DNA of 64,000 nucleotides from Mycobacterium adipatum (GCF_001644575.1 NZ_CP015596.1:3534001-3598000); one strand, 5' to 3'. Shown: positions 47,936-61,651, numbered from the stretch's first letter. The notes: generated by a model not told the origin, from the sequence alone. Translations and numbers: made by a program.

Positions 47936-48927
47936 CCGACCGGCGCCTGCTCACGACGCCGACGCGCCTCGCGGTGCCGGGTCACCGGCGCGGTGTCGAT
48001 GACGCGGTTGGCCATGATTGCCAGGAATCGGGCCGGCTGCAGTTGCGGTGGCACCACATCGTGGCGGATGGCGATGTCGGGCAGCGCCGCCAGCGCCTCG
48101 TCAACCCGCGCGGTGGCGACATCGATGATCTCGAAAAGCGTTTCAGCATCCGCCTTCTCGATGCTGTCCACCTCGTCTTCTGGTGACTCCACACCGTCGG
48201 CCTGGTAGTCGATCATGATCAGCGCGGTGGCGTGATAGGCGTCGTCCTCGGTGCCCAGTTTGCCCAGCAGGTCGATCAGCCATTCGGCCTTGTCGGGTTC
48301 GGTGCTCAGGATCGTCGAGCGCAGCCCGTAGACGAAACCGAGCGCGGCCAGCGGGTGGCGCAGCCGGAGGTTCTTGGCGTCGCCGTAGCTTTCCTCGACC
48401 CGGTTCGCGGCGTTCTTGCCGAAGCTGGAGTCCATCCGCTTGGTGCTGATGAGCAGCTCCGGCCCGGTGTCCCAGTCCGACATGACGACATCGACCTGCT
48501 TCATGTAGTGCTTGCCCAGCACGCTGGCGCTCGAACCGGCCACCCCCTTCATCGAGCGCCCCAGCCGCGCCTCGATGAGTTGACGTTCCCGCTGCGGCAG
48601 GCCGTCGAGCAGGCTGGAGATGGCGCCCGGCATGATGCGCGGGTCGGTGGGTCGCGGCCAGACCGCATCCGGGTCGAATCCGGCACGGCGCAGCTCGTAG
48701 GACATCCACACGTCCAGGGCCAGCGCGGGCACCCCGGTGGTCGACGGCGCATCCAGGTACAGCGGCACGCCCAGCAGCTTGCGCAGCACCTTAAAGTCGG
48801 GGCGGTAGGTCAGCCGGTCCACGGTCCGCAGCCACGGGTTGGTGTGCACCCCGGCGGGCGCGGCATCGGCGACGATCCGGTCGAAGATCGCCCACGCGGT
48901 GGCTTTCGTGGAGGGCTCAGCGGGCAC
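47932..48927 (-). CDS. Putative restriction endonuclease partner of the adjacent methyltransferase
   Basis: Protein of 331 residues that I do not recognise by name. A central block KQVDVVMSDWDTGPELLIST, followed by KRMDSSFGKNAANR, has an acidic residue, then an E-x5-K pattern (PELLISTK), which looks like a PD-(D/E)XK-type nuclease core. The next part is rich in helices (EESYGDAKNLRLRHPLAALG). The C terminus is very basic (HREARRRREQ). The GTG start at 48927 overlaps the methyltransferase stop by 11 bases, so the two are coupled. A type II restriction enzyme is the best guess from context. Confidence 0.5.
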   Translation of the reverse strand: MPAEPSTKATAWAIFDRIVADAAPAGVHTNPWLRTVDRLTYRPDFKVLRKLLGVPLYLDAPSTTGVPALALDVWMSYELRRAGFDPDAVWPRPTDPRIMPGAISSLLDGLPQRERQLIEARLGRSMKGVAGSSASVLGKHYMKQVDVVMSDWDTGPELLISTKRMDSSFGKNAANRVEESYGDAKNLRLRHPLAALGFVYGLRSTILSTEPDKAEWLIDLLGKLGTEDDAYHATALIMIDYQADGVESPEDEVDSIEKADAETLFEIIDVATARVDEALAALPDIAIRHDVVPPQLQPARFLAIMANRVIDTAPVTRHREARRRREQAPVG

Positions 48928-50536
48928 GCCGCGACCTTACCGCCCGCCTCGTCGCCAATGAATGACGTGCGGCCCGAACCGATTCCAGGTCGGCGTCCAG
49001 GTCGAGCGCGGCATCGACGAGACCGACCGCCTCGAGCAGCCTGCCGCGACCCAGCAGCGCCGCCACCGCGCGGCGGGCGGCATGCAGTTCGGCGGCGCGG
49101 GCCGCGATCAGCTCCGGGGCGGGCACCAACCAGCGATCGGCCTCGCGCGGTTCGATTTTCAACACTCCGCCGCCGTAGGCGCGGCCCACCATCTCCGCGT
49201 GCAGCACGGTGACCGAGTTCAGTGCGGCCAGCGGCAACAGATCCCGGCCCAGTGCGGCGACCTCGTCGCGCAGGTACACCCCGTGCACGGAGTTCAGGTG
49301 ATGGGCGGCGGCCCGGTTGGTGACCAGCCGCGGTGTGTCGGCATTCATGCAGGTCAACAGCAGGTCGGCGGGTGGCACCAGGGGCACCCGATACCACGGC
49401 GTGCGGACCCGGCACTTGTAGGCCAGATGCACCCCGGCGGCGTGCCCCGCCTCGACATAGCGCTGCGCCGGCGCCGAGAGTCGCCCGGCGGGCCGGAACA
49501 GGTGCACCGCCTTGCCATCTGCGCCCAGCAGCGCGAGGTGCTGCGCGGACAGCGTCAGCCCGCGCAGGTGGCCGCTTCCCGGCGGGGACAGGGTCAGCAG
49601 ATCGGTGGGCCGGAGCCCGAGTTCGGCCACCCGCGCCGGGGACAGCGCGAAGAAACCGTTGTTGCCGGTGACCATGCCCAGCGTGGTGTCACCCCACTGC
49701 TCGAGGGTAGCGAACCGGGCATCGTGGTGCAGCCCCTGCAGAACCTCCACGGGCCGGTTGCCGATGAGTCCGCTGACCCATTTGTCGGCGGGATCTGCCG
49801 GTGACCAATGCCGTTGCACCAGTTCCGAAGTCAGCGATTCGGCATTGCGGGCACGGTGGATGACGGCATGCCCGGATGGCCCGGCGCCGAAACCGTCGGC
49901 CAGCAACAGCACCACATCGGCCTCGGCGCCCGGGAAGACCTGCTCATCGAACATCACCAACTCGACGCTGGAGAATCGGTCGAACAGGAATTTGCGCACC
50001 GCGGCGGCGTAGTTGACGCTGAGCAGCTCGGCGGGCAGCACCAGCGCCATCCGCCCGCCGGGGCGCAGGAACAGCGCGGCATGCACGGTGAACGCGGCCC
50101 AACTGGACGCCAACGCCGACAGCGTGACTCCGGCGGCCAGCGCCGCGCGCCGGGACTGCGCCCGTTGCGTACCGCGGAAGTCCTGGTAGCGGATATAGGG
50201 CGGGTTACCCAGCACGGCCGCATACCGCGGCGTCGGTGCGATATCGAAGAAGTCCGCAGTGCGGATCCGCGCGGTGGCCCCGGCCTCGGCAACCCGGCGC
50301 CGGGCGGTCGCGACGCTGGCCGGATGAATTTCCACCCCGTCGAGTCGCGGGCGTTCGACACCGAGCCGACGTAACCGCTCGGCGGCCGCCACCAGGAAGG
50401 CGGCATCACCGGCCGACGGCTCGAACACCGCGTCATCGGGTGCGCGCACCGCCCACTCGGCCAGGTACCGGGTGATCTGCGGTGGGGTGAAGAACGCACC
50501 GCGGGCCTTGCGGGTGGCGGCGCTGTCTTCGGTCAC
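48917..50536 (-). CDS. N6-adenine DNA methyltransferase (Eco57I/TaqI-like)
   Basis: Protein of 539 residues. The N-terminal part has the AdoMet motif I FEPSAGDAAFLVAA, with GVEIHPASV (motif II) and ADFFDI (motif III). The catalytic motif IV is LGNPPYIRYQDF (NPPY), marking adenine-N6 methylation of the gamma class. The region about 270-500 is probably the target-recognition domain. It begins 35 bases after hisI in the same direction, so it may be read from the his operon. With the overlapping downstream gene it looks like a restriction-modification pair. GTG 50536 is taken as start; the frame continues to 50734 through hisI. Confidence 0.8.
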   Translation of the reverse strand: MTEDSAATRKARGAFFTPPQITRYLAEWAVRAPDDAVFEPSAGDAAFLVAAAERLRRLGVERPRLDGVEIHPASVATARRRVAEAGATARIRTADFFDIAPTPRYAAVLGNPPYIRYQDFRGTQRAQSRRAALAAGVTLSALASSWAAFTVHAALFLRPGGRMALVLPAELLSVNYAAAVRKFLFDRFSSVELVMFDEQVFPGAEADVVLLLADGFGAGPSGHAVIHRARNAESLTSELVQRHWSPADPADKWVSGLIGNRPVEVLQGLHHDARFATLEQWGDTTLGMVTGNNGFFALSPARVAELGLRPTDLLTLSPPGSGHLRGLTLSAQHLALLGADGKAVHLFRPAGRLSAPAQRYVEAGHAAGVHLAYKCRVRTPWYRVPLVPPADLLLTCMNADTPRLVTNRAAAHHLNSVHGVYLRDEVAALGRDLLPLAALNSVTVLHAEMVGRAYGGGVLKIEPREADRWLVPAPELIAARAAELHAARRAVAALLGRGRLLEAVGLVDAALDLDADLESVRAARHSLATRRAVRSRRAR

Positions 50537-50571
50537 CGGGCCATTGTCACGGATGCCACCGACAAATACCG

Positions 50572-50916
50572 TCAAGCGTCGCCGAGCAGCAGGTCCGCGT
50601 CGAAGCAGCTGTGATCCCCGGTGTGGCAGGCCCCGCCGACCTGGTCGACCTCCAGCAGCACGCTGTCCCCGTCGCAGTCCAGTCGCACCGAGCGCACGTA
50701 CTGGGTGTGCCCGGAGGTGGCGCCCTTGATCCACTGCTCGCCGCGCGAGCGCGAGAAGTAGGTGGCCTCGCGGGTCTGCAGGGTGCGGGCCAGCGCGTCA
50801 TCGTCCATCCAGGCGACCATCAGCACATCACCGGTGCCGTGTTGCTGCACCACCGCGGTGAACAGGCCGGCCTCGTTGCGTTTGAGGCGGGCGGCGATCG
50901 AGGGATCCAGGCTCAT
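50572..50916 (-). CDS. hisI: Phosphoribosyl-AMP cyclohydrolase
   Basis: Opens the purine ring of phosphoribosyl-AMP in histidine synthesis. Protein of 114 residues with zinc/magnesium ligands in [12 protein letters not shown] and [11 protein letters not shown], and the substrate region [13 protein letters not shown]. It is unfused; HisE is at 4.6-4.9 kb. The ATG overlaps the hisF stop by 4 bases. Confidence 0.96.
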   Translation of the reverse strand: MSLDPSIAARLKRNEAGLFTAVVQQHGTGDVLMVAWMDDDALARTLQTREATYFSRSRGEQWIKGATSGHTQYVRSVRLDCDGDSVLLEVDQVGGACHTGDHSCFDADLLLGDA

Positions 50917-51686
50917 CGAACGGTGATCCCCGCGGCAGCCATGGCGGCCTTCACCTCACCGATGGTGAGTTCACCGAAGTGGAACACGCTGGCGGCCAGC
51001 ACCGCATCGGCACCCGCCTGCACGGCCGGCGCGAAATCGGCCGCCGCACCGGCACCCCCGCTGGCGATCACCGGCACGGTGACCGCCTCGCGCACCGCGT
51101 GCAGCATCGGCAGATCGAAACCCGCCTTGGTGCCGTCGGCGTCCATCGAGTTCAGCAGGATCTCACCCACCCCGAGTTCGGCTCCGCGCCGGGCCCATTC
51201 GACCGCGTCGATGCCGGTCCCCTGCCGCCCGCCGTGCGTGGTGACCTCCCAGCCCGACGGGGTCGGGGTGCCACCTTCGGGCACGGTGCGGGCATCCACG
51301 CTCAACACGATGCACTGCGAACCGAACTGGCGCGACAGCTCGGCCAGCAGCTCCGGGCGGGCGATCGCGGCGGTGTTCACCGACACCTTGTCGGCCCCGG
51401 CGCGCAGCAGGGTGTCCACATCGGCGACCGAACGCACCCCGCCACCGACGGTGAGCGGAATGAACACCTGCTCGGCGGTGCGGCGCACCACCTCGAGCAT
51501 GGTGGACCGTCCCGCCGAGGATGCGGTGACATCCAGAAAGGTCAGCTCATCGGCGCCCGCGGCGTCATAGGCGGCCGCCAGCTCGACGGGATCGCCTGCA
51601 TCCCTGAGGTTCTCGAAGTTGACACCCTTGACCACCCGGCCGTCGTCGACATCCAGACACGGGATCACCCGAACCGCGACAGCCAT
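50913..51686 (-). CDS. hisF: Imidazole glycerol phosphate synthase, cyclase subunit
   Basis: Forms imidazole glycerol phosphate and AICAR with ammonia delivered by HisH. The 257-residue TIM barrel has the catalytic Asp in [14 protein letters not shown] and the second in [17 protein letters not shown] and VIASGGAG form the phosphate sites. The ATG at 51686 follows one base after the impA stop, with GGAGG in the end of impA. Confidence 0.97.
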   Translation of the reverse strand: MAVAVRVIPCLDVDDGRVVKGVNFENLRDAGDPVELAAAYDAAGADELTFLDVTASSAGRSTMLEVVRRTAEQVFIPLTVGGGVRSVADVDTLLRAGADKVSVNTAAIARPELLAELSRQFGSQCIVLSVDARTVPEGGTPTPSGWEVTTHGGRQGTGIDAVEWARRGAELGVGEILLNSMDADGTKAGFDLPMLHAVREAVTVPVIASGGAGAAADFAPAVQAGADAVLAASVFHFGELTIGEVKAAMAAAGITVR

Positions 51687-51687
51687 C

Positions 51688-52500
51688 TCAGTAGTCCTCC
51701 GGAGATCCTGCGGCGGCCACCAGCGCGAGAATCTGCTCATGGATCCCCGGGGCCGCCGCCAGTGCCGACTTCGACTCGGCGGTCCAGTGCTGCCCGGCCA
51801 GGTCGGTGACGATGCCACCGGCGGCCCGCACCAGGGCCACTCCGGCCGCGTGATCCCAGATGTGATGACCGAAACTGATCGCGCCGCCGAGGATTCCGGC
51901 CGCGACGTAGGCCAGGTCGACACCGGTGGCGCCGTGCATGCGGACCCGCGAGGACACCCGGCTCAGGTTCGCCAGCACCTCGGCGCGGTAGCGGCCGGGA
52001 AAGCGCCCCCGCGAGTCGATGTTGAAGGTCTGGATGCCGATGATCGAATCGGCGAGGGTGGTGTGCTCCAGCGGGGGAAGCTCGGTTCCGTTGTCCCGCA
52101 CCGGCCCACCCGCCAGCGCGGTGTAGCGGTTGCCGACGAAGGGCAACCAGGTCAGGCCGGCGACCGGCTCACCGTCGGCGAGCAGGCCGAGCAGGATCGC
52201 GGCCATCGGTGAGCCGGCGGCGTAGTTGAAGGTGCCGTCGATCGGGTCGAGCACCCACACCAGTTCGGAATCGATCGGCGCGCCGCCGAATTCCTCGCCG
52301 TGCACCCCGATGCCGGTCTGCTCGGTGAGCGCCGCCACCACCTGCCGTTCGATGGCGAGATCCACTTCGGTGGCAAAGTCGTTGCCGTGTTTGCGCACTG
52401 CGGAGTCGGCCCGGTGCCCGTCGACGAACGCCTCCGACACATCGTCGAGTACGTCGGTGGCGGTCGCGAGCAGCGCCGCGAGCTTTCCGGGTTCGACCAT
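51688..52500 (-). CDS. impA: Inositol monophosphatase family protein
   Basis: Protein of 270 residues with IMPase motifs [21 protein letters not shown] and [12 protein letters not shown]. It matches Rv1604 (ImpA), located inside the his operon between hisA and hisF. It may dephosphorylate inositol phosphate for phosphatidylinositol or mycothiol synthesis. Histidinol phosphatase activity is possible from the context, but mycobacteria have a separate candidate elsewhere. The start overlaps the hisA stop by one base (TGATG). Confidence 0.9.
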   Translation of the reverse strand: MVEPGKLAALLATATDVLDDVSEAFVDGHRADSAVRKHGNDFATEVDLAIERQVVAALTEQTGIGVHGEEFGGAPIDSELVWVLDPIDGTFNYAAGSPMAAILLGLLADGEPVAGLTWLPFVGNRYTALAGGPVRDNGTELPPLEHTTLADSIIGIQTFNIDSRGRFPGRYRAEVLANLSRVSSRVRMHGATGVDLAYVAAGILGGAISFGHHIWDHAAGVALVRAAGGIVTDLAGQHWTAESKSALAAAPGIHEQILALVAAAGSPEDY

Positions 52501-53234
52501 CAGCCGCTGACCGCGCTGAGCGCTTCGGGCAAGGTGAACCGCCCGGCGTACAGCGCCTTCCCGACGATGGCGCCCTCGACGCCGCGGTCGGTCAGGGTGG
52601 CGATGGCCCGCAGGTCGTCCAGGCTGGACACCCCGCCGGAGGCGATCACCGGCGCGTCGGTGCGCTCGGTGACGGCGGTGAGCAACTCCAGGTTCGGCCC
52701 GTTGAGGGTGCCGTCCTTGGTGACGTCGGTGACCACGAAACGTGAGCAGCCTTCCCCGACAAGGCGGTCCAGGACCGGCCAGAGGTCGCCGCCGTCGGTT
52801 TCCCAGCCGCGGCCGCGCAGCCGGTAGTCCCCGTTCTCCAACTTCACATCCAGCCCGACTGCCACCTTGTCGCCGTGCTCGGCGATCGCCGCGGCACACC
52901 ACTGCGGATTCTCCAGCGCCGCGGTGCCCAGGTTGACCCGCCGGCAGCCGGTGGCCAGTGCGGCCCGCAGCGACTCGTCGTCGCGGATACCGCCGGACAG
53001 TTCGACCGCGACATCGAGCCTGCCGACCACATCGGCGAGCAGATCGCGGTTGGAGCCGCGCCCGAAGGCGGCGTCCAGGTCGACCAGATGGATCCATTCG
53101 GCACCGTCACGCTGCCAGCCCAGCGCGGCGTCCAGCGCCGAACCGTACTCGGTTTCACTGCCGGCGACACCCTGCACCAGGCGGACTGCGCGGCCCTCGA
53201 CGACGTCGACGGCGGGGAGAAGAATTAGCGACAC
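52500..53234 (-). CDS. hisA: PriA: bifunctional ProFAR isomerase/PRA isomerase
   Basis: A 244-residue TIM barrel that isomerises ProFAR in histidine synthesis. In actinobacteria it also acts as TrpF in tryptophan synthesis (PriA), and no trpF gene is seen in this window. The catalytic Asp residues are in [18 protein letters not shown] and [15 protein letters not shown]. The long loop with [11 protein letters not shown] is PriA-like, and the closing phosphate site is [10 protein letters not shown]. It therefore links the two pathways encoded here. Confidence 0.95.
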   Translation of the reverse strand: MSLILLPAVDVVEGRAVRLVQGVAGSETEYGSALDAALGWQRDGAEWIHLVDLDAAFGRGSNRDLLADVVGRLDVAVELSGGIRDDESLRAALATGCRRVNLGTAALENPQWCAAAIAEHGDKVAVGLDVKLENGDYRLRGRGWETDGGDLWPVLDRLVGEGCSRFVVTDVTKDGTLNGPNLELLTAVTERTDAPVIASGGVSSLDDLRAIATLTDRGVEGAIVGKALYAGRFTLPEALSAVSG

Positions 53235-53257
53235 GTGCGGTTACCTTACTTGCCTCG

Positions 53258-53884
53258 TCAGCCGAGGCTCTCGACCCAATTGCGCAGCAGTGTCGCACCG
53301 GCGTCACCGCTCTTCTCGGGATGGAACTGGGTGGCCGACAGTGGCCCGTCCTCCACCGCCGCCAGGAACGGCACCTGATGCGTCGCCCAGGTCAGCTTCG
53401 CGTCGCTGTTGCCCTCCCAGGTCTGCGCCGCGTAGGAGTGCACGAAGTAGAAGCGGGTGTCGGCGTCGAGGCCGCGGAACAGGGTGCTGTCCGCCGCGGC
53501 GTCCACGACGTTCCAGCCCATGTGCGGGATCACCGGGGCATCGAGGCGGGTCACCGCGCCCGGCCACTGCGCACAGCCCTCGGTTTGCACCCCGAATTCG
53601 ACCCCGCGGGCGAACAGGATCTGCATCCCGACGCAGACGCCGAGCACCGGGCGCCCGGCGGCGAGGCGTTTGGCGATGATCTGCTCACCGCCGATATCGC
53701 GCAGCCCCGTCATACAGGCCTCGTAGGCGCCGACACCGGGCACCACCAGACCGTCGGCCTCGAACGCCGCGGACGCGTCGGCGGTGACCTCGACATCGGC
53801 GCCGGTGCGCTGCAGGGCGCGCTGCGCCGAGCGCAGGTTGCCGGACCCGTAGTCCAGCACCACAACCTTTTTCGCAGCGCCCAC
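53258..53884 (-). CDS. hisH: Imidazole glycerol phosphate synthase, glutaminase subunit
   Basis: Class I glutamine amidotransferase of 208 residues supplying ammonia to HisF. The nucleophile Cys is in GVCVGMQ, with His and Glu in [19 protein letters not shown] at the N terminus is typical. The start codon is GTG. It lies 2 bases after hisB and 23 bases before hisA. Confidence 0.97.
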   Translation of the reverse strand: MGAAKKVVVLDYGSGNLRSAQRALQRTGADVEVTADASAAFEADGLVVPGVGAYEACMTGLRDIGGEQIIAKRLAAGRPVLGVCVGMQILFARGVEFGVQTEGCAQWPGAVTRLDAPVIPHMGWNVVDAAADSTLFRGLDADTRFYFVHSYAAQTWEGNSDAKLTWATHQVPFLAAVEDGPLSATQFHPEKSGDAGATLLRNWVESLG

Positions 53885-53886
53885 GG

Positions 53887-56971
<3,085 letters not shown>

Positions 56972-56978
56972 GCCGTCT

Positions 56979-56984
56979 ATTGTC
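56979..56984 (-). promoter_or_regulatory. -10 element of the his operon promoter
   Basis: On the minus strand GACAAT lies 7 nt before the GTG at 56971. It keeps the A and final T of the TANNNT pattern. Transcription starting at the GTG would make the his operon leaderless, leaving no room for a histidine leader peptide. Confidence 0.45.
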
Positions 56985-57017
56985 CCAGAGCAGGCCAAAT
57001 CGAATTCGGGAGCCGTC

Positions 57018-57452
57018 ATGTCCGCGTCATCGTCACGTAAACACCATCCCAACAACGCCTCCGGCGTGCCGATGCTGGTGCCGCCGGCGCTGGAGAGTTT
57101 CCAGATCAAGTACATCAACCCGCTGATGACACCGATCAGCAGGAAGCTGCCCGGGATGAGTGTGATCAAGCACACCGGGCGGACCTCCGGCACCGCCTAC
57201 GAGACCCCGGTGACGGCCTACCGCAAGGGCAACACCCTGGCCATCGGGCTGATCCACGGCAAGACGAACTGGGTGAAGAACGTGCTGGCCGCGGGTGAAG
57301 CCGACATCGTGGTGTCGCGCAAGAACCTGCATCTGGTGAACCCGCGGGTCCTGCCCGCCGGCACGAAGGATCCCTCGCTGCCGTTCCTCGCGCGCACGAT
57401 GGCCCGCAGGTCCGGGGTCTTCGTCGCCGATATCGCCGGAAATATCGGTTGA
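57018..57452 (+). CDS. Nitroreductase-family deazaflavin-dependent oxidoreductase
   Basis: Protein of 144 residues of the F420/flavin-binding DUF385 family (Ddn-like) common in mycobacteria. Visible marks are [17 protein letters not shown], with the conserved Gly-Arg-x-Ser-Gly, and [16 protein letters not shown]. The substrate is unknown. GGGAG lies before the ATG at 57018. It is divergent from hisD (46-base gap) and followed by the LysE gene. Confidence 0.85.
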   Translation: MSASSSRKHHPNNASGVPMLVPPALESFQIKYINPLMTPISRKLPGMSVIKHTGRTSGTAYETPVTAYRKGNTLAIGLIHGKTNWVKNVLAAGEADIVVSRKNLHLVNPRVLPAGTKDPSLPFLARTMARRSGVFVADIAGNIG

Positions 57453-57474
57453 CCGCGCCTGCGACACTGCTGGC

Positions 57475-58110
57475 ATGACCTGGCAGGTGTGGTTGGCGTT
57501 CCTCGGCGCGGCGATTCTGATCAGCATCGCGCCCGGCCCGGGCGCGGTGCAGTCGATGGCCACCGGGATGACCGATGGGCTGCGGCGCGGCTGGTGGAGC
57601 GTGCTGGGCCTGGAGATCGGCCTGATGCTGCAGCTGGTGCTGGTGGCCGCCGGTGTCGGCGCGGTCGTCGCGGCATCGGCGCTGGCGTTCACCGTGATCA
57701 AGTGGCTCGGGGTGGCCTACCTGGCCTACCTGGCCTTCCGGCAGTGGCGCACCGCCCCGCGCGATCTGCGCGAACAACTCGACACCGCGACCGGCAGCAG
57801 CCGCCGCGGGCTGGTGGCACGCGGATTCCTGGTCAACGCCACCAACCCGAAGGGACTGGTGTTCTTCCTGGCAGCGCTGCCGCAGTTCGTGGTGCCGGCG
57901 GCGCCGTTGCTGCCGCAGTATCTGGCCATCGGGCTGACGATGATCGTCGTCGACATCGTGGTGATGGGCTTCTACACCGGACTGGCCGGCCGGCTGATGC
58001 ACTGGCTGCACAACGCGCGCCAGCAGACCATCCTCAACCGGGTCGTCGCCACGATGTTCGCGGCGGCCGCCGTCGTGCTGTCCCTGGTGCGCCGCGGCAC
58101 GCCCGCCTGA
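57475..58110 (+). CDS. LysE-family translocator
   Basis: Membrane protein of 211 residues with six predicted helices, of the LysE/RhtB amino acid exporter family. The hallmark is the N-terminal ISIAPGPGAVQSMATGMTDG and the internal NATNPKGLVFFLAALPQF. The exported substrate is unknown. It is 22 bases after the deazaflavin-type gene and directly abuts the convergent nadC. Confidence 0.88.
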   Translation: MTWQVWLAFLGAAILISIAPGPGAVQSMATGMTDGLRRGWWSVLGLEIGLMLQLVLVAAGVGAVVAASALAFTVIKWLGVAYLAYLAFRQWRTAPRDLREQLDTATGSSRRGLVARGFLVNATNPKGLVFFLAALPQFVVPAAPLLPQYLAIGLTMIVVDIVVMGFYTGLAGRLMHWLHNARQQTILNRVVATMFAAAAVVLSLVRRGTPA

Positions 58111-58977
58111 TCAGGTGTCCAGGCCGATATCGAGCACCCGCACCGAGTGGGTCAGTGCCCCGACGGCCAGGTAGTCGACGCCGGTGCCGGCATAGTCGGC
58201 GGCGGACTCCAGCGACAGCCCGCCCGAGGATTCGAGTTTCGTTCCCGGTGAACGGGTGTCACGACGTTGCACCGCGACCTGGGTCTGCCAGACCGGGAAA
58301 TTGTCCAGCAGCACCAGTTCCACGTCGGCGCCCAGCACGTCGTCGAGTTGCTCGAGCGAGTCGACCTCGACCTCACACGGCAGATCCGGCGCGGCCGCGC
58401 GCACGGCACTCAGGGCGGCCAGCACCGAACCCGCCGCCGCCACGTGGTTGTCCTTGATCAGCGCGGCGTCCCCCAGCCCCATCCGGTGATTCACGCCGCC
58501 GCCGACGCGGACCGCGTACTTCTGCAGCATCCGCAACCCGGCCAGCGTCTTGCGGGTGTCCCGGATCTTGGCACCGGTGCCCTCGACGGCATCCACCCAG
58601 CGCGCCGTCGCGGTCGCGATACCCGACAGGTGACACACCAGGTTGAGCATCGTGCGCTCGGCGGTCAACAGTCCCCGCGTCGGCGCGGTGAGCCGCAGCA
58701 GCGGCTGACCGGCCTGCACGCGGGCACCGTCGCGCACCCGCTCGGCCACGGTGTACCCGTCGGCGCCGAGCACCTCGTCGAGCACCAGCAAGGCGAGGTC
58801 GACACCGGCGACGACACCGGGTTCCCGGGTGGCCATCGTCGCCGTCGTGGTGGCGTCGGCCGCGACAGTGGCCAGGGTGGTGATGTCCGGCCCGTAGCGC
58901 AGGTCCTCTTCCAGGGCGCGGGCGATCACCGCCTTGGCCTCCTCGAGCTCGCCGGCCGACAGTGCTGTTGAGCTCAC
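58111..58977 (-). CDS. nadC: Nicotinate-nucleotide pyrophosphorylase (carboxylating)
   Basis: Converts quinolinate and PRPP to nicotinate mononucleotide, the third gene of de novo NAD synthesis. Protein of 288 residues from GTG 58977, chosen because AAGGAG lies 5 bases upstream. The ATG at 59004 overlaps the nadB stop (TGATG) and would add nine residues. Motifs: ERTMLNLVCHLSGIAT, RDTRKTLAGLR, GGGVNHRMGLGDAALIKDNH and LESSGGLSLE. It corresponds to Rv1596. Confidence 0.94.
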   Translation of the reverse strand: MSSTALSAGELEEAKAVIARALEEDLRYGPDITTLATVAADATTTATMATREPGVVAGVDLALLVLDEVLGADGYTVAERVRDGARVQAGQPLLRLTAPTRGLLTAERTMLNLVCHLSGIATATARWVDAVEGTGAKIRDTRKTLAGLRMLQKYAVRVGGGVNHRMGLGDAALIKDNHVAAAGSVLAALSAVRAAAPDLPCEVEVDSLEQLDDVLGADVELVLLDNFPVWQTQVAVQRRDTRSPGTKLESSGGLSLESAADYAGTGVDYLAVGALTHSVRVLDIGLDT

Positions 58978-59003
58978 CTGTGCTCCTTGTGTCATAGCCG
59001 TCA

Positions 59004-60593
59004 TCAGCCGGCCACCTGCGGCGCGGTGACGACGGGATCGGCGGTGGTGTCGGTGCGCACCGAGATGCTGAACGCCTGCGCGGCATCGGTTTCCGGGTGA
59101 TCGGCGCGATGGTGGCAGCCGCGGGATTCGGTGCGCGCCAGGGCCGCCGCGGCGATGGCCCGCGCGGTCAGGGTGAGCGCGGCGTCCTCGGCACCGCCAC
59201 GGTCGGTGACCAGGCGCCGCGGCGCGTCGGCGAGCATGCCCGCCAACCGCACCAGCCCGTCGGCGTCGCGTACCACCGACGCGTGCCGGCTCATCGCGTG
59301 CTGCAGTGCGGGGCGCGCCAGCACCGGCAGGCGCACGGCCGCCGGCGCGACCGCGGTGGTCGGACCGGACTGCCCGGCATGGGCGGATGCGGCACGACCG
59401 GCCCGGCCGCCGACGACCAGACCCTCCAGCAGGCTGTTGGAGGCCAACCGGTTCGCCCCGTGCATACCGGTGCGCGCCACCTCACCGGCGGCGAACAGCC
59501 CCGGCAGATCGGTACGCCCGTGCACGTCGGTGTGCACCCCACCGCAGCTGTAGTGCGCCCCGGGCACCACCGGGATCGGGTGGACGGCCGGGTCGATGCC
59601 GGCGGCCAGACAGGCCGCCGTGACGGTCGGGAAACGCCCGCGCACATCCTCGATGCCGGTGGCGTCGAGATAGACGCAGGGGTCCCCGGTTTCGCGCAGC
59701 CGGGCATCGATGGCGGCCGCAACCACGTCACGGGGGGCCAGGTCGCCGAGCGGGTGCACCCCGGCGGTGACGGAACCGCCGCGCCGGTCGACCAGCCGTG
59801 CCCCCTCACCGCGCAACGCCTCGGTGATCAGCGGGCGGCGCCCACCGGCACCGCCCGAATACAGCATCGTGGGGTGAAACTGGATGAACTCGATATCGGT
59901 GACGCGCAGTCCCGCCTGGAGGGCGAGGGCCACCCCGTCACCGGTGGAACCGTCGGGATTGGTGGTCGCGGCGTAGAGGTGCCCGAGCCCGCCGGTGGCC
60001 AGGATCACCGAGGGTGCGTGCACCACCCCGGGCCCGTCGGAGCTGTGCACCAGCACGCCGGTCACCTGGTCGCCGTCGTGGCAGATCTGCAGCGCGACGT
60101 GGTTGCGCCGGATGTCGAGGTGGGTGGCGGCGTGATCGAGCGCGCGCTGCACCTCGGCGCCGGTGGCGTCGCCGCCGGCGTGGATGATTCGGCGCCGGCT
60201 GTGCCCGCCCTCGCGGGTCAGCGACCAGTGTCCCGGCGCGGCCTCGTCGAACCGGGCGCCGGCGTCGACGAGGTCGGCGACGGCCGCGTACCCGTCGGCG
60301 ACGATGGACCGCACGGCGTCGGCGTCGCACAGCCCGCCGCCGGCGGCCAGGGTGTCAGCGACGTGCGCGGACACCGAGTCTCCGTCGGCGCGCAGCGCAT
60401 CGGGCAACACGACCGCGATACCGCCCTGGGCGTAGAACGTGGCGGTCTCGGCGATCTTGCTCAGCACCACGACCTTTCGGCCCTCCCGGACGGCGGCCAG
60501 GGCCGCCACCAGACCGGCCACCCCGGTGCCGATGACGACGACATCGGCGCGCTGCTGCCAGTAGCCGGCTCCCCCGCAGGAAGCGCTGGTCAT
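59004..60593 (-). CDS. nadB: L-aspartate oxidase
   Basis: FAD enzyme oxidising aspartate to iminoaspartate, using oxygen or fumarate. Protein of 529 residues. FAD loop [15 protein letters not shown], family motifs [30 protein letters not shown], and [17 protein letters not shown]. The C-terminal helical part is like that of succinate dehydrogenase flavoproteins. The start overlaps the nadA stop (ATGA) and the stop is linked to nadC. Confidence 0.96.
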   Translation of the reverse strand: MTSASCGGAGYWQQRADVVVIGTGVAGLVAALAAVREGRKVVVLSKIAETATFYAQGGIAVVLPDALRADGDSVSAHVADTLAAGGGLCDADAVRSIVADGYAAVADLVDAGARFDEAAPGHWSLTREGGHSRRRIIHAGGDATGAEVQRALDHAATHLDIRRNHVALQICHDGDQVTGVLVHSSDGPGVVHAPSVILATGGLGHLYAATTNPDGSTGDGVALALQAGLRVTDIEFIQFHPTMLYSGGAGGRRPLITEALRGEGARLVDRRGGSVTAGVHPLGDLAPRDVVAAAIDARLRETGDPCVYLDATGIEDVRGRFPTVTAACLAAGIDPAVHPIPVVPGAHYSCGGVHTDVHGRTDLPGLFAAGEVARTGMHGANRLASNSLLEGLVVGGRAGRAASAHAGQSGPTTAVAPAAVRLPVLARPALQHAMSRHASVVRDADGLVRLAGMLADAPRRLVTDRGGAEDAALTLTARAIAAAALARTESRGCHHRADHPETDAAQAFSISVRTDTTADPVVTAPQVAG

Positions 60594-61651
60594 TCCCCGC
60601 CGCCGGGCTGCCCGATCTCGATCATGCGCTGCACGCTGGCCTGCGCCAGTGTCGCGGTCTCCAGATCGACGTGCACCTCATCGGCGCCCTCGACCAGGCA
60701 CCGCAACAGCGCGGCCGGGGTGATCATCTTCATGTATCCACACGAGGCGCGGTCGTTGACGGCCAGGAAGTCCACATCGGGTGCGGCGCGGCGCAACTGG
60801 TGCAGCATGCCGACCTCGGTGGCCACCAGCACCTGACGGGCGTTGGTCTCGCGGGCCGCGTCGAGCATGCCCCCGGTGGACAGGATCTTCACCCGGTCCT
60901 CGGGCACCGCACCCTCGCCGGCCAGGTACAACGCCGATGTGGCACAACCGCATTCGGGGTGCACGAACAGTTCGGCATCCGGATGCGTGCGGGCCTGCTC
61001 GGCCAGTTCGTCGCCGTTGATCCCGGCGTGCACGTGGCATTCGCCGGCCCAGATGTGCAGGTTCTTACGGCCGGTGACGCGCCGCACGTGCGCGCCCAGG
61101 AACTGGTCCGGGCAGAACAGCACCGTGCGATCCTCCGGGATGGAGGCCACCACCTCCACCGCATTGGAGGAGGTGCAGCAGATGTCGGTGAGCGCCTTGA
61201 CCGCCGCGGTGGTGTTCACATAGGACACCACCACGGCGTCCGGGAACTCGTCCTTCCATGCCTGCAGTTGCTCGGCGGTGATCGAGTCGGCCAGCGAGCA
61301 GCCGGCCCGCTGATCGGGGATCAGCACCGTCTTGGTGGGCGCGAGGATCTTGGCGGTCTCGGCCATGAAGTGCACCCCGCAGAACACGATGGTGTCCTCC
61401 GGCGCCTCGGCGGCGATGCGGGACAGCGCCAGCGAATCGCCCACGTGGTCGGCGACATCCTGGATGGCGGGCAGCTGGTAGTTGTGCGCGAGCAGCGTGG
61501 CATTGCGCAGTTTCGCCAGCCGGCGCACCTCCGCCGCCCACTGCGCGTCGCCCACCACGCCGGCGTAGCCGCCGGGCCCGTCGACGATGCGCGAGGCGAG
61601 CACACTGCTGGTTTCGCCGGGGCGAGCACCTGTGCGATCCAGGACCGTCAT
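60590..61651 (-). CDS. nadA: Quinolinate synthase A
   Basis: [4Fe-4S] enzyme that condenses iminoaspartate with dihydroxyacetone phosphate to quinolinate. Protein of 353 residues. Cluster cysteines are in [21 protein letters not shown] and [18 protein letters not shown] precedes the ATG at 61651. It is the first gene of nadABC and lies downstream of the NrtR-type operator. Confidence 0.96.
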   Translation of the reverse strand: MTVLDRTGARPGETSSVLASRIVDGPGGYAGVVGDAQWAAEVRRLAKLRNATLLAHNYQLPAIQDVADHVGDSLALSRIAAEAPEDTIVFCGVHFMAETAKILAPTKTVLIPDQRAGCSLADSITAEQLQAWKDEFPDAVVVSYVNTTAAVKALTDICCTSSNAVEVVASIPEDRTVLFCPDQFLGAHVRRVTGRKNLHIWAGECHVHAGINGDELAEQARTHPDAELFVHPECGCATSALYLAGEGAVPEDRVKILSTGGMLDAARETNARQVLVATEVGMLHQLRRAAPDVDFLAVNDRASCGYMKMITPAALLRCLVEGADEVHVDLETATLAQASVQRMIEIGQPGGGE

